Positions 1 through 8,946 of a stretch of DNA of 64,000 nucleotides are shown piece by piece. Position 1 is the first letter of the stretch, and each line of letters begins with the position of its first letter. Under the pieces are notes generated by a model. The model did not search any database. It was not told the DNA's origin and saw only the letters and a program-made list of their open reading frames with translations. The translations under genes were made by a program, and so were the position numbers. Source of the stretch: an uncultured Granulosicoccus sp. (GTDB taxonomy: Bacteria > Pseudomonadota > Gammaproteobacteria > Granulosicoccales > Granulosicoccaceae); the NCBI GenBank assembly GCA_947499955.1, contig CANMQI010000001.1, positions 800,864 to 864,863 of the forward strand, read 5' to 3'.

Positions 1-134
1 TCAGACATATTGCCGAGGACGGCCCCTGGAACTACACACTGATGGAAGGCGCCAAAGGCGTACAACTCGCAGAACTGGGCCACCAGAGCTGGAAAGAGCG
101 CCGCTGGATAGACGTACCATCACTCGAGGTATAA
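1..134 (+). CDS. C-terminal end of a probable Gfo/Idh/MocA oxidoreductase (5' truncated)
   Basis: An open frame enters from the left edge (codons start at base 3) and stops at TAA 132-134, giving 43 residues. The tail ends ELGHQSWKERRWIDVPSLEV. A helix followed by a short basic strand of this kind is typical of the C-terminus of Gfo/Idh/MocA NAD(P)-dependent sugar dehydrogenases. The next gene begins only 3 bases after the stop, and its ribosome binding site (GAGG, 126-129) lies inside these last codons, so the two are co-transcribed and probably act on the same carbohydrate. The family call is an inference from a short fragment and from the neighbours. Confidence 0.5.
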   Translation, partial: RHIAEDGPWNYTLMEGAKGVQLAELGHQSWKERRWIDVPSLEV

Positions 135-137
135 GCC

Positions 138-1307
138 ATGTCTGTCACCATCAAGCTTCCCGTCAGTGGCGGCACACTGGAGCCGGTCACACTGCTCGCC
201 GGCCCCAGGCCGGCAGCCGCTGACGGCCAGTGGAATCGTATCGGCTACGCAGCCGCACATGTCGTGTGCGACCCGCTGGCTGATAACGATCCGTGGATCG
301 ATACCGCTGTCGACTGGGACCGCACACTGGCCTATCGTGAATATCTGTGGAGCATCGGTCTGGGTGTGGCCGAGGCGATGGACACGGCACAACGCGGCAT
401 GGGACTCAGCTGGGACACCTCGCTGGAACTGGTTCAGCGCAGCATGGAGATGGCAAAGTCCGGGGGTCATCTGATCGCCAGCGGTGCGGGCACCGATCAT
501 CTCGACATAACGCCTGATCTGACCATCGATGATGTCATCGCTGCCTATGAGATGCAGTGCGAGGCCATCGAGGCCACAGGCAGTCGGGTTATTCTGATGG
601 CCTCACGGGCACTGACGGCCGTTGCCACCGGACCGGACGATTACGCCAAGGTCTACGCCCGCGTTCTGGGTGGGCTCAGGCAACCGGCCATACTGCACTG
701 GCTGGGTGAGATGTTCGACCCGGCACTGAAGGGTTACTGGGGTTCGGACGATCACATGACGGCCATGGCGACCTGCCTGGAGATCCTCAAGGACAACGCT
801 GCCAACATCGACGGCATCAAGATCTCCCTGCTCTCGGCAGACAAGGAAATCCACATGCGCAATCGTCTGCCGGAGGGTGTGAAGATGTACACCGGTGACG
901 ACTTCAACTACCCGGACCTCATCCAGGGTGATGAGGATGGCTATTCCCACGCCTTGCTGGGCATATTCGACCCCATCGCGGGGGCGGCTGCCCGGGCATT
1001 GTCGGCGTTGGGCGCCGGCGACAATGCAGCTTACCGTCAGGCCTTCGACCCGACGGTGCCTCTGTCACGTCACATCTTCAAGGCGCCTACTCGTTACTAC
1101 AAGACTGGCGTTGTCTTCATGGCCTACCTCAACGCTCATCAGGATCATTTCACCATGGTGGGCGGTCAGGAGAGTACACGCTCAACCCTGCACCTGGCCG
1201 AACTGATACGCCTGGCCAACGATGCACAGCTGTTCACGGACCCTGACGATGTCGCCCGGCGGGCCAGTGCGGTATTTGCCGCTCGCGGCGTGGAGATCCT
1301 GGCATGA
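138..1307 (+). CDS. DUF993 / dihydrodipicolinate synthase-like TIM-barrel protein
   Basis: A 389-residue soluble protein without signal peptide or membrane segments. Start, length and composition match the DUF993 family, usually labelled dihydrodipicolinate synthase family protein: a presumed class I aldolase-type TIM barrel found in sugar catabolic loci of proteobacteria. The stretch GTDHLDITPDLTIDDVI followed by an EAIEATGSRVILMASRAL segment reads like barrel strand-helix units. ATG 138 is preceded by GAGG at good spacing. The stop overlaps the next start by 4 bases (ATGA). It probably cleaves or dehydrates a keto-sugar intermediate; the actual substrate is unknown. Confidence 0.75.
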   Translation: MSVTIKLPVSGGTLEPVTLLAGPRPAAADGQWNRIGYAAAHVVCDPLADNDPWIDTAVDWDRTLAYREYLWSIGLGVAEAMDTAQRGMGLSWDTSLELVQRSMEMAKSGGHLIASGAGTDHLDITPDLTIDDVIAAYEMQCEAIEATGSRVILMASRALTAVATGPDDYAKVYARVLGGLRQPAILHWLGEMFDPALKGYWGSDDHMTAMATCLEILKDNAANIDGIKISLLSADKEIHMRNRLPEGVKMYTGDDFNYPDLIQGDEDGYSHALLGIFDPIAGAAARALSALGAGDNAAYRQAFDPTVPLSRHIFKAPTRYYKTGVVFMAYLNAHQDHFTMVGGQESTRSTLHLAELIRLANDAQLFTDPDDVARRASAVFAARGVEILA

Positions 1308-2122
1308 TCACCCCAGAGAGACTCTCGCTGAATACGGCTACCGTCAGCAAGCAATGGAATCTGCAGCAGGCCGTGGAAGGCTGCCTGAGGCACGGTATCG
1401 GGGGTATCGCTCCGTGGCGTGACAAGCTGCATGAAGCCGGTGTCAAGGAAGGTGCCCGCATGATTCGTGAATCAGGCCTGGCAGTCTCGGGGCTGTGCCG
1501 AGGTGGCTGGTACACGGCCGAAGGCGCACTGACGCAAACGGTCATCGATGACAACAAGGCGGCGGTCGATGAGGCCGTTGCCATCGGTGCAGCTTGCCTG
1601 GTCATGGTGGTCGGTGGCCTGCCCCCTGGCTCCCGCGACCTGGTAGGCGCCCGCAACATCGTGACCGAAGGCCTTGCGAAAACACTGGACTACGCCCGCA
1701 CGGTGGACATGCCCATCGCCATCGAACCCCTGCACCCCATGTATGCCGCGGACCGTGCCTGTGTGAATACCACAGGCCAGGCGCTGGATATCTGCGACCA
1801 GCTGGGCGAGGGTATCGGCGTGGCTCTGGATGTCTATCACATCTGGTGGGATCCGGACATCCGGGCGCAGATACAGCGCGCCGGCAAGGAGCGGCTCCTC
1901 GCCTTTCACATCTGCGACTGGTTATCGCCAACCAGCGACATGCTGACAGACCGAGGCATGATGGGCGATGGTGTCATCGATATCCGACACTATCGTGCCA
2001 TGGTGGAGCATCAGGGCTTCAACGGACTGAATGAAGTCGAGATCTTCTCGGCCGAGAACTGGTGGAAGCGCGATCCGGACGACGTACTGCAGGAAATGAT
2101 CAGCCGCGCTCGGGAGTGCTGA
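1304..2122 (+). CDS. Sugar phosphate isomerase/epimerase family TIM-barrel protein
   Basis: A 272-residue protein of the xylose isomerase-like TIM-barrel (AP endonuclease 2) superfamily. Metal-ligand style motifs are visible in the expected order: IEPLHPMYAADRA (Glu, about residue 143), LDVYHIWWDPD (Asp/His, about 176), a FHICDW segment (His, about 204) and NEVEIFSAENWW near the C-terminus (final Glu). The start overlaps the DUF993 stop by 4 bases, so translation is coupled. With the upstream oxidoreductase and the DUF993 protein it forms an oxidation, isomerisation and cleavage set for a sugar or cyclitol. Substrate unknown. Confidence 0.8.
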   Translation: MITPERLSLNTATVSKQWNLQQAVEGCLRHGIGGIAPWRDKLHEAGVKEGARMIRESGLAVSGLCRGGWYTAEGALTQTVIDDNKAAVDEAVAIGAACLVMVVGGLPPGSRDLVGARNIVTEGLAKTLDYARTVDMPIAIEPLHPMYAADRACVNTTGQALDICDQLGEGIGVALDVYHIWWDPDIRAQIQRAGKERLLAFHICDWLSPTSDMLTDRGMMGDGVIDIRHYRAMVEHQGFNGLNEVEIFSAENWWKRDPDDVLQEMISRAREC

Positions 2123-2227
2123 ACAGCACCCCGGTCAGGGACTGACCTGGCGGCCGGGAGGAGCGGTGCCGTTGCCCGCGCCTCCCGCCACCACCCGTAA
2201 CGAACAGCACCATCGTATTACTGCAAA

Positions 2228-2251
2228 CCTGGCGCAACTGTCGGCGCCAGG
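2228..2251. terminator. Candidate hairpin between convergent genes
   Basis: CCTGGCGC (2228-2235) pairs perfectly with GCGCCAGG (2244-2251) across an 8-base loop. It lies in the 180-base gap between the isomerase gene and the convergent oxidoreductase gene. There is no T-tract on either side, so it may be a bidirectional stop, an mRNA-stabilising stem, or neither. The same gap also holds GGTCAG/CTGACC (2133-2147). Confidence 0.35.
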
Positions 2252-2302
2252 CATGCAGCCCTGCACCGGGCTTGCGCGCATGGCCGGCAGCAAATCGCTG
2301 TC

Positions 2303-3340
2303 TCAACCAGCACTCTCGGCTGCGACTTCCACCAGCTTCCCCTGACGCGATGAGGCGACCAATGCATCGATCAGCTGATGCACTCGCAAACCCTCTCGGC
2401 CGCTGATCCGCGGCTGCGAGTCCGAATGAATGCTGTCGACAAAGTCCTCGATGAGGTCTCGGTGCCAGTCGCAGGGGAACGCCATGGGGTCGGCCCCTCC
2501 CCCGGTACCTGTCGTCTCACCCAGCTCTTCACTGCTGCCATCCCGGTAATGCACCATCAGCCGGCCCGCCTCGAGGGTGGCACTGCCTTTCGTGCCATCG
2601 ATACTGAGTGTCTCTGCCCCACCCGGATAGGCCGCTGTGGTTGCCACGATGGACCCGACAGCCCCTGATACGAAGCGCAGGCAACCGGCTGCAAAGTCTT
2701 CGGCTTCCAGCGTATGCAGTGGGGTCGTGGTGCACATCGCCTGAACGGACTCCGCCGGTCCGGTCAGACTCAGCATCAGGTCCATGACGTGAATCGCCTG
2801 GCTGATCAGGACTCCGCCACCATCTCGCGCATAACTGCCACGCCCGGGAACATCGTAATAGGACTGCTCGCGCCACCAGGGCACTTGTACCCGGACGCTG
2901 GCAATATCGCCCAGCAGCCCCTCGCGCATGATGCTCGTCAAGCGTTGCGCACTCACACGAAAACGGTTCTGGAAGACCACACCGAACTTCACACCGGCCG
3001 CCTCGCAGATCTCTACCAGAGCACTCGCCTGTTCACTGCTGCGTTCGATGGGTTTCTCGGTCAGGATATGCTTGCCTGCTGCTGCAAACATCCTGACCAG
3101 AGCCTCACGCTGATCAGGCGGTGTTACCAGAATGACCGCGGCAATCGACTCATCGGCGGCAATCTCCTCGACGGAATCGAATACCGGCACACCATATGTT
3201 TCTGCCACCTCCAGCGCTCGCGGCTTGCTGCGATTGAAGACCCCGGCGAGCTCCACCTTGCCTGCCAGCTGTTGAAGTGCTTCCAGATGCGGCTTTGACG
3301 CCATGCCTAGTCCAATCAGTGCAACGCGTGTACCTGTCAA
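2303..3340 (-). CDS. Gfo/Idh/MocA family oxidoreductase
   Basis: A 345-residue NAD(P)-dependent dehydrogenase. It opens with a Rossmann nucleotide-binding segment (VALIGLGMASKPHLEAL, about residues 6-22) and carries the family's EKP motif (LTEKPIERSSEQA, about 93-105), followed by the mixed alpha/beta substrate domain with DGGGVLISQAIHVMDL (about 172-187), the usual position of the catalytic His. It is transcribed towards the DUF993/isomerase genes and away from hemF. It is likely a sugar or inositol dehydrogenase in the same catabolic pathway as the genes on the plus strand; specificity cannot be read from sequence. Confidence 0.88.
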   Translation of the reverse strand: MTGTRVALIGLGMASKPHLEALQQLAGKVELAGVFNRSKPRALEVAETYGVPVFDSVEEIAADESIAAVILVTPPDQREALVRMFAAAGKHILTEKPIERSSEQASALVEICEAAGVKFGVVFQNRFRVSAQRLTSIMREGLLGDIASVRVQVPWWREQSYYDVPGRGSYARDGGGVLISQAIHVMDLMLSLTGPAESVQAMCTTTPLHTLEAEDFAAGCLRFVSGAVGSIVATTAAYPGGAETLSIDGTKGSATLEAGRLMVHYRDGSSEELGETTGTGGGADPMAFPCDWHRDLIEDFVDSIHSDSQPRISGREGLRVHQLIDALVASSRQGKLVEVAAESAG

Positions 3341-3508
3341 GAGATTCTCCGAAATCGTTCTGTGAGGGGAAGCGGGAATACTCTACGTCCAACGGGCAGA
3401 CATGTCCATGTCCATCGATTGCGCAGCGCGAAGCGACTCTTTTCTGCCTGAGGTAGAATTCACCCCAGTAAACAGACCCTCGATTTTTCATCACGGCCCC
3501 GACCCATC

Positions 3509-4438
3509 ATGTCAAACACCAGCAATGACGCAGTCGACAGCGACGCTGTCTACCACTATCTGACGAACTTCCATGACACGCTGTGCCTGCAGCTGGAAGA
3601 ACTCGATGGAGGAGCGACCTTTCTCAACGATGCCTGGACACGGCCTGAAGGCGGTGGTGGGCTGACACGCATCATGACCGATGGCGAGCTGTTCGAGAAA
3701 GCCGGTGTGGCCTTCTCTCGTGTCAGTGGCACCACCCTGCCGCCTTCCGCCTCGGCACACCGCCCGGAGCTGGCTGGTCGTGACTGGGAGGCCATGGGCG
3801 TCTCTCTGGTGCTGCATCCGCACAATCCCTATGTGCCCACCACGCATGCCAACATCCGCTTTTTCCGCGCCAACAAGGAAGGTGAAGCCCCGGTCTGGTG
3901 GTTCGGTGGTGGTTTCGATCTGACGCCGTACTATGGCTTCGAGGAAGATTGTGTGCACTGGCACCAGACAGCACGCGAGGCTGTCGCCCCCTTCGGTGAC
4001 GACCTGCACGAACGCTTCAAGACCTGGTGTGATGACTACTTCTACCTCAAGCACCGAGACGAGGCCCGTGGCATCGGTGGTCTGTTCTTCGATGATTTCA
4101 CGGGTGACAGCTTCGAGCATGCCTTCGGCCTGATGCAATCGGTCGGCAATCATTTCCTTCCGGCCTATGCCCCCATTGCACAAAGCCGTCGTGCGCTTCA
4201 CTACACACAGCGCGAGCGAGACTTCCAGCTCTACCGTCGTGGGCGCTATGTCGAATTCAACCTTGTGTACGATCGAGGCACGCTGTTCGGTCTGCAGTCC
4301 GGTGGACGTACCGAGTCCATTCTGATGTCGCTGCCACCGCACGTCAGCTGGCATTACAACTACCAGCCAGAGCCGGATAGTCCTGAAGCCGAACTGACCA
4401 GCCGTTTTCTGCCCATCCGCAACTGGCTGGTCTCATGA
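3509..4438 (+). CDS. hemF: Aerobic coproporphyrinogen-III oxidase HemF
   Basis: Converts coproporphyrinogen III to protoporphyrinogen IX with O2, a late cytosolic step of haem synthesis. The 309 residues match the family length. Diagnostic blocks are present: [17 protein letters not shown] (about 109-125), [18 protein letters not shown] (about 132-149), FFDDF (about 195) and [18 protein letters not shown] (about 246-263) with the C-terminal ESILMSLPP. It overlaps the downstream thioesterase by 4 bases and is divergent from the oxidoreductase gene. A weak -10-like TAGAAT sits at 3454-3459 without a convincing -35. Confidence 0.97.
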   Translation: MSNTSNDAVDSDAVYHYLTNFHDTLCLQLEELDGGATFLNDAWTRPEGGGGLTRIMTDGELFEKAGVAFSRVSGTTLPPSASAHRPELAGRDWEAMGVSLVLHPHNPYVPTTHANIRFFRANKEGEAPVWWFGGGFDLTPYYGFEEDCVHWHQTAREAVAPFGDDLHERFKTWCDDYFYLKHRDEARGIGGLFFDDFTGDSFEHAFGLMQSVGNHFLPAYAPIAQSRRALHYTQRERDFQLYRRGRYVEFNLVYDRGTLFGLQSGGRTESILMSLPPHVSWHYNYQPEPDSPEAELTSRFLPIRNWLVS

Positions 4439-4998
4439 AACTGTTTCTTCGACTGTTCTGGCTGATACTGACTCAGTCGCGTCGTCCGAGACTGGGCGTC
4501 ATGGACACCTCAGAGACGCCACTGCGTGTATTGCCGAACGATCTCGACATCTTCATGCACGTCAACAATGGCGTGTATCTGACCTATGCCGACTTGGGGC
4601 GCACCGATCTGATGCTGCGCAGTGGCACCTTCCAGCGAATGCGTCAACGTCGCTGGTATCCGGTGGCGGCCGAGGCGACCATCCGCTTTCGCAAATCACT
4701 GACCCTCGGGCAGCGCTTCATCATTCATACGCGCATTGCCGGTTGGGACGATCGCTCCATCTATATCGAGCAGAATTTCATGCACGGTGACACCCTGGTG
4801 GCGCAGGCGTTCATCGATGCGCGTTTTCTGGTGCGTGGTGGCGGCAAGGTGAGCGTCGCTGAATTACTGGACTATCTGGAGCTCGACCCACAATCACCGG
4901 AGATGCCCGTGGCAATGCAGCGCTGGATAAGCGCCAAACAACGCGACAACACCCGTGTTGCGGATGCCACTGTCACGACATTGAAAAAGACCGGCTGA
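4435..4998 (+). CDS. Acyl-CoA thioesterase-like protein (hot-dog fold, THEM6-like)
   Basis: A 187-residue hot-dog-fold protein. The segment [20 protein letters not shown] (about 35-54) contains the D-x-HVNN-x-Y signature of 4-hydroxybenzoyl-CoA thioesterase-like enzymes. It is followed by FRKSL and [19 protein letters not shown] strands and a basic C-terminus. The hydrophobic first 16 residues (FLRLFWLIL) could be a membrane anchor, as in THEM6-like proteins. Translation is coupled to hemF through an ATGA overlap, although no functional link to haem synthesis is obvious. The acyl substrate is unknown. Confidence 0.78.
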   Translation: MKLFLRLFWLILTQSRRPRLGVMDTSETPLRVLPNDLDIFMHVNNGVYLTYADLGRTDLMLRSGTFQRMRQRRWYPVAAEATIRFRKSLTLGQRFIIHTRIAGWDDRSIYIEQNFMHGDTLVAQAFIDARFLVRGGGKVSVAELLDYLELDPQSPEMPVAMQRWISAKQRDNTRVADATVTTLKKTG

Positions 4999-5086
4999 CC
5001 ACCCATCCCCTCTCGTCCGAGCGGCTCATCAGTGCCTGCGCTCATGAACCGTTCAACTCCTGCCTGCGCAGGAAAACCCTGCGCAC

Positions 5087-5527
5087 TCAGCCTCGATGCA
5101 CCAGCAAGGCGCCGAGAAAGACCAGTCCCAGTCCTGCCATTCGGGTCCAGGACAGGCTGCGTACCGGCATACCGAATGCGCCGATGTGATCCGCCAGGGC
5201 TGCGCCCATCAGCTGCCCCGCCACCAGGCAGACGAAGAACAGTGCGGCGCCCGTGATCGGCGCCAGCGCCGCTGCGCCCGCGACTATCCCGACACCGATC
5301 ATCCCGCCCAGCACCGACCACCACGGTAGTGTCGCCAACAGACCCGGTCGCAATGATCCACCGGAAAACGGCACCAGAATCAGCAGGCACACCAGCGTGA
5401 CAAACACCGAGTAGGCCGCTGCCGCCACCGGAGAGCCCACTATCCGGGACACCGCCGTGTTGATGACGGGCTGCTGTGAGAACAGCATGCCCAGCAGGAT
5501 CGAGAGTCCAATGGGGAGCCATGACAT
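5087..5527 (-). CDS. DUF606 / YdcZ-family small membrane transporter
   Basis: A 146-residue, almost entirely hydrophobic protein with about five membrane helices. The opening PIGLSILLGMLFSQQPVINTAVSRIVGSP and the later GAALFFVCLVAGQLMGAALADHIGAFG match the DUF606 (YdcZ) family, half-size relatives of the drug/metabolite transporter superfamily that act as homo- or heterodimers. The gene is divergent from the FadR-type regulator, and their shared 120-base gap contains a FadR-like operator, so the regulator may also control it. Transported compound unknown. Confidence 0.82.
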   Translation of the reverse strand: MSWLPIGLSILLGMLFSQQPVINTAVSRIVGSPVAAAAYSVFVTLVCLLILVPFSGGSLRPGLLATLPWWSVLGGMIGVGIVAGAAALAPITGAALFFVCLVAGQLMGAALADHIGAFGMPVRSLSWTRMAGLGLVFLGALLVHRG

Positions 5528-5597
5528 GGCGACATCTACCTTCTGAGAATCCGGAAGCGCGAGACCTTACCACGCATGAACTGAATTGCATGAACAT

Positions 5598-5626
5598 TTG
5601 AACATTGTCAGACAATCTGATATTAC
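5598..5626 (+). promoter_or_regulatory. Predicted sigma-70 promoter of the FadR-type regulator gene
   Basis: TTGAAC (5598-5603), a 17-base spacer and TATTAC (5621-5626) form a reasonable -35/-10 pair. It lies 22 bases upstream of the ATG at 5648. The spacer is filled by the palindrome described separately. Confidence 0.55.
5604..5616. promoter_or_regulatory. Putative FadR/GntR-family operator
   Basis: ATTGTCAGACAAT is a perfect 6-1-6 palindrome. It matches the TNGT-N3-ACNA pattern known for FadR-subfamily GntR regulators such as PdhR and LldR. It sits between the predicted -35 and -10 boxes of the gene for just such a regulator, so negative autoregulation is the simplest reading. I did not find a second copy upstream of the ABC transporter or oxidoreductase genes. 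Confidence 0.6.
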
Positions 5627-5647
5627 TGTGCCATCAGTGGATGACGG

Positions 5648-6439
5648 ATGCAGGATGTGACAGGCAAATCATCGGACAGACAGCAAGGCGCTACCGCAGC
5701 GCCGCAAGGTGAGAACGCCAGGTCGGCCAATTCACCGGTGGAGCTGCTGCGCCCTCTGAACCACCCGACGCTGGACAAATCGGTCATCAACGCCCTGATC
5801 GTCATGATCGAACAGGCGCAACTCACTGTCGGTGATCGCCTGCCACCGGAGCAGACTCTGGCCAGTCGTCTCGGCGTGGGTCGCTCTACCATCCGCGAAG
5901 CGCTCAAGGCCTGGCAGAGCATGGGCATCGTGACGCGCAACAAGGGCGCCGGTACGATCCTGGCCGCCGAAGTCACTTCCAACTCGGTCAATGTCCCCAT
6001 CACCCTGAAGCTCGAAGCCGAAAGCCTGCTGCGAACCAACGGTGTGCGCCGGCCGCTGGAAGTGGAGGCCATCCGCCTCGCCTGCGCGCACGGCAGTCAA
6101 CAGCACTGCGACGAAATACAACGGCGAGCCGACACCCTGCTGGATGTCTATCACCGGGGGGAAGACTGGCGCAAGGTGGATTCGCAATTTCATTCAGCCA
6201 TACATGACGCCTGTGGCAATCCGTTGTTCGGGCAGCTGAGTGCGAAAATCCATGCGGTTTTCCACGATATCTACAAGGAACCCTTCGGCCTGCCCCTGTT
6301 GGGCGCGGAGTCCATCCCCGTGCACAAGCAGCTGGCCGATGCCATCGCTGCGGCCGATACCGCACGAGCCGTGCAGTACATGCTGGATATCTCGAAAATT
6401 GTCGACGACGCTGTCAGGAAACAGATCGATGAACTCTGA
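5648..6439 (+). CDS. FadR-subfamily GntR transcriptional regulator
   Basis: A 263-residue regulator. After a 45-residue polar N-terminal extension comes a winged helix-turn-helix (about 46-115) with the hallmark LPPEQTLASRLGVGRSTIREAL and wing VTRNKGAGTIL. An all-helical FCD effector domain follows, with metal-ligand-like Asp and His in DSQFHSAIHDACGNPLF (about 178-194). Such proteins usually bind an organic or sugar acid. The gene overlaps the start of the PLP enzyme by 11 bases and leads the transporter operon, so it probably represses uptake and catabolism until the substrate is present. Confidence 0.9.
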   Translation: MQDVTGKSSDRQQGATAAPQGENARSANSPVELLRPLNHPTLDKSVINALIVMIEQAQLTVGDRLPPEQTLASRLGVGRSTIREALKAWQSMGIVTRNKGAGTILAAEVTSNSVNVPITLKLEAESLLRTNGVRRPLEVEAIRLACAHGSQQHCDEIQRRADTLLDVYHRGEDWRKVDSQFHSAIHDACGNPLFGQLSAKIHAVFHDIYKEPFGLPLLGAESIPVHKQLADAIAAADTARAVQYMLDISKIVDDAVRKQIDEL

Positions 6440-7607
6440 ATACACATCGCCAGCAGACAGTGCCGACGCACTGGCGACACTGCTCAGCGAAGCCTATGGT
6501 GGTGACAGTGGCGGCAGTATCACGCCTCCGATCGTGCAGTCATCGCTGTTTGCCTTCGACAGCTATGAAGCCTTCGAGGATCGCATGGCTGGCCGTACCG
6601 ACACGGCTCTGTATACCCGCGTGCAGAATCCGACTGTCTCGGCGTTCGAGTCGGCCATGGCCCAGGCAGAAGGCGGTGACACCGCTGTGGCCTTTGCCTC
6701 GGGTATGGGCGCCATCTCGGCCACCATGCTGGCGCTGGTCAAACCCGGTGATCGCATTGCCTGTGTCGAGCATGTCTATCCGGATTCCTACCGCCTGTTC
6801 GAAAGACTGATGCGCCCCTTTGGAGTGGACATCAGCTATCACCCGCTCAGCGCTTTCGAGAACGATCCTCAGCTGCTGGATGGCGTCAAGGTCGCCTACC
6901 TGGAAAGCCCGAACAGCCTCATGTTCCACACCCTGAACCTGGGCACGGTGGCAGCGCATGCAAAACGCCATGGCACTCGCACGGTCATCGACAACTCCTG
7001 GGCCACACCGGTATTCCAGCGCCCGCTGGAGCATGGCATCGATGTGACCCTGCATTCAGCCTCGAAATACATCTCCGGACACTCGGACACCGTGGCCGGA
7101 GTCGTGGTGTCCAGCGAGCAGATCATCCATGAAATACGCGATCTGACACTACCGCTGCTGGGTGCAAAACTCGCCCCGTTCGAAGCCTTCCTGCTGATGC
7201 GCGGGCTGCGCACCCTGGTACCGCGCATGCACAGGCATCAGGACAGCACCAACAGGATTCTCGATCGACTGGCAAGCTTCGAAGGCGTCGAGAAGATCAA
7301 TACAGCAAGTGTGTCACCCGACAAGGGCATCCTGGGCCGTTCCGGTCTGTTCTCGGTACAGTTCGATGAATCGGTGGATATCCGGCGTCTGTGCAATGCG
7401 CTGAGTATCTTCAAGCTCGGCGTCAGCTGGGGCGGCTTTGAAAGCCTCGCCCTGCCCGCCCGCGTCGGCCTGGCGCAGGCCGGCGCCGAGAACTCCATGC
7501 AACGCTTCAAGGTGCCGGCCAACCTGGTTCGCATCAGTATCGGACTGGAAGGCGCCGACGATTTATGGAAGGACCTCAGCCACGCCATTACACAGGCGCG
7601 CCGCTGA
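6429..7607 (+). CDS. Cys/Met-metabolism PLP-dependent enzyme (cystathionine beta-lyase-like)
   Basis: A 392-residue fold-type I PLP enzyme of the trans-sulfuration family. Recognisable blocks are YTRVQNPTVSAFESAMAQAEG (about 58-78), FASGMGAISATMLALVKPGD, LESPNSLMFHTLNL, the aspartate block VIDNSWATPVFQRPLEHG (about 184-201) and the PLP-lysine block HSASKYISGHSD (about 206-217). The frame is open further upstream, but ATG 6429 overlaps the regulator's last codons, which is the natural coupled start. It may cleave a C-S bond or act by gamma/beta elimination. Its position between a regulator and a sugar-type ABC transporter is unusual. Confidence 0.85.
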   Translation: MNSEYTSPADSADALATLLSEAYGGDSGGSITPPIVQSSLFAFDSYEAFEDRMAGRTDTALYTRVQNPTVSAFESAMAQAEGGDTAVAFASGMGAISATMLALVKPGDRIACVEHVYPDSYRLFERLMRPFGVDISYHPLSAFENDPQLLDGVKVAYLESPNSLMFHTLNLGTVAAHAKRHGTRTVIDNSWATPVFQRPLEHGIDVTLHSASKYISGHSDTVAGVVVSSEQIIHEIRDLTLPLLGAKLAPFEAFLLMRGLRTLVPRMHRHQDSTNRILDRLASFEGVEKINTASVSPDKGILGRSGLFSVQFDESVDIRRLCNALSIFKLGVSWGGFESLALPARVGLAQAGAENSMQRFKVPANLVRISIGLEGADDLWKDLSHAITQARR

Positions 7608-7657
7608 ACACAGCAGTACCCGCACGACAACTGAAACACAACTGCGAGGAGTCAGGC

Positions 7658-8923
7658 ATGATGATGAGACAGCTGGTCGGTGTATCTCTGGCAATGGTGC
7701 TGGGGACCGGTTCGGCCTACGCCGAAACGAAATTGAAACTGGTGGAAGTGATTACCAGTCCTGAACGTACCCAGACCCTGCAGGCCATGGTCGATGACTA
7801 TGAAACGGCCAACCCGGGTGTGGAAGTGGAAATCGTCTCCCTGCCCTGGGGTCAGGCGTTCGAGAAGTTTGCCACCATGGTTGCCGGTGGTGATGTACCC
7901 GATGTGGTGGAAATGCCGGATCGCTGGCTGGCCCTGTACGCGGGCAATGACATGCTCATGTCACTGGAAGACAACATCAAGGACTGGGAGCACGGCGATA
8001 CCCTGACACAGAAATCGCTGGATATGGGTCGCTACGCGGGCGGCACCATGTACACGGTGCCCTACGGCTTCTATCTGCGAGCCATGTTCTATAACCGCAA
8101 GCTGCTGGCCGAAGCCGGTATCGATGCACCGCCGGCCACCATGGCCGAATTCATGGAGGCCTCCGCCAAGGTCTCCGAGCTGGATGGCAAGAGCGGCTAC
8201 TGTCTGCGCGGTGGGCCCGGTGGCCTCAATGGCTGGATCATGTTCGCCGCCACCATGAACGGCACCAACGAGTTCTTCACCGACGATGGCAAGAGTCGTC
8301 TTGATGAGCCTGGCTCCATCGAAGGCATTCAGTTTCTGATCGACATGTATCAGAAAGGCTATGCACCCAAGGATTCGGTCAGCTGGGGCTTCAACGAGAT
8401 CGTGGCAGGCTTCTACTCGGGAACCTGTGCCTTTCTGGACCAGGACCCGGATGCACTGATTGCCGTGGCCGAACGTATGGATTCCGACGACTTTGCTGTC
8501 GCACCAATGCCCGTCGGCCCGGCTGGCAAGGCCTTTCCAACCATCGGCTATGCCGGCTGGTCGGTCTTCAAGAGCACCGAACACGCCAGCGAGTCGTGGG
8601 ATCTGGTGGCTCACCTGTCCTCTCCCGAGAGCAACAAGACCTGGGCCAAGCGTGTGGGTGTCATCCCGATTCACGAAGGTGCCGACCAGGACCCCTACTT
8701 CCAGACAGATCAGTTCAAGGGCTGGTTCACCGAGCTCAACGAGCCCCAGTACGAACCGACCATCATGCCGACCTATCTGGAAAAATTCGGCTTCTTTGCC
8801 GACTCCATTGCCCTGGAATCCAGCCAGGAGGCCTTGCTGGGTCAACGCAGCGCCGAGGATATTGCCAGCGAATGGGCTGACTTCCTGACCGATGAATACA
8901 CGAAGTGGAAGGCAGAGCAATAG
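7658..8923 (+). CDS. ABC transporter extracellular solute-binding protein (family 1, sugar type)
   Basis: A 421-residue periplasmic binding protein. The signal peptide is clear (MMMRQLVGVSLAMVLGTGSAYA, cleavage about residue 22). The mature protein shows the family 1 pattern: an N-terminal EVITSPERTQTLQAMVDDYE segment, the FATMVAGGDVPDVVEMPDRW block and a C-terminal GYAGWSVFKST segment. ATG 7658 is chosen because a GCGAGGAG Shine-Dalgarno lies about 7 bases upstream and the signal peptide follows directly; the frame stays open to 7565. First gene of a binding protein, two permeases and ATPase unit. Confidence 0.93.
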   Translation: MMMRQLVGVSLAMVLGTGSAYAETKLKLVEVITSPERTQTLQAMVDDYETANPGVEVEIVSLPWGQAFEKFATMVAGGDVPDVVEMPDRWLALYAGNDMLMSLEDNIKDWEHGDTLTQKSLDMGRYAGGTMYTVPYGFYLRAMFYNRKLLAEAGIDAPPATMAEFMEASAKVSELDGKSGYCLRGGPGGLNGWIMFAATMNGTNEFFTDDGKSRLDEPGSIEGIQFLIDMYQKGYAPKDSVSWGFNEIVAGFYSGTCAFLDQDPDALIAVAERMDSDDFAVAPMPVGPAGKAFPTIGYAGWSVFKSTEHASESWDLVAHLSSPESNKTWAKRVGVIPIHEGADQDPYFQTDQFKGWFTELNEPQYEPTIMPTYLEKFGFFADSIALESSQEALLGQRSAEDIASEWADFLTDEYTKWKAEQ

Positions 8924-8946
8924 CCAGCTTCGCAAGCGCTCGAAAA

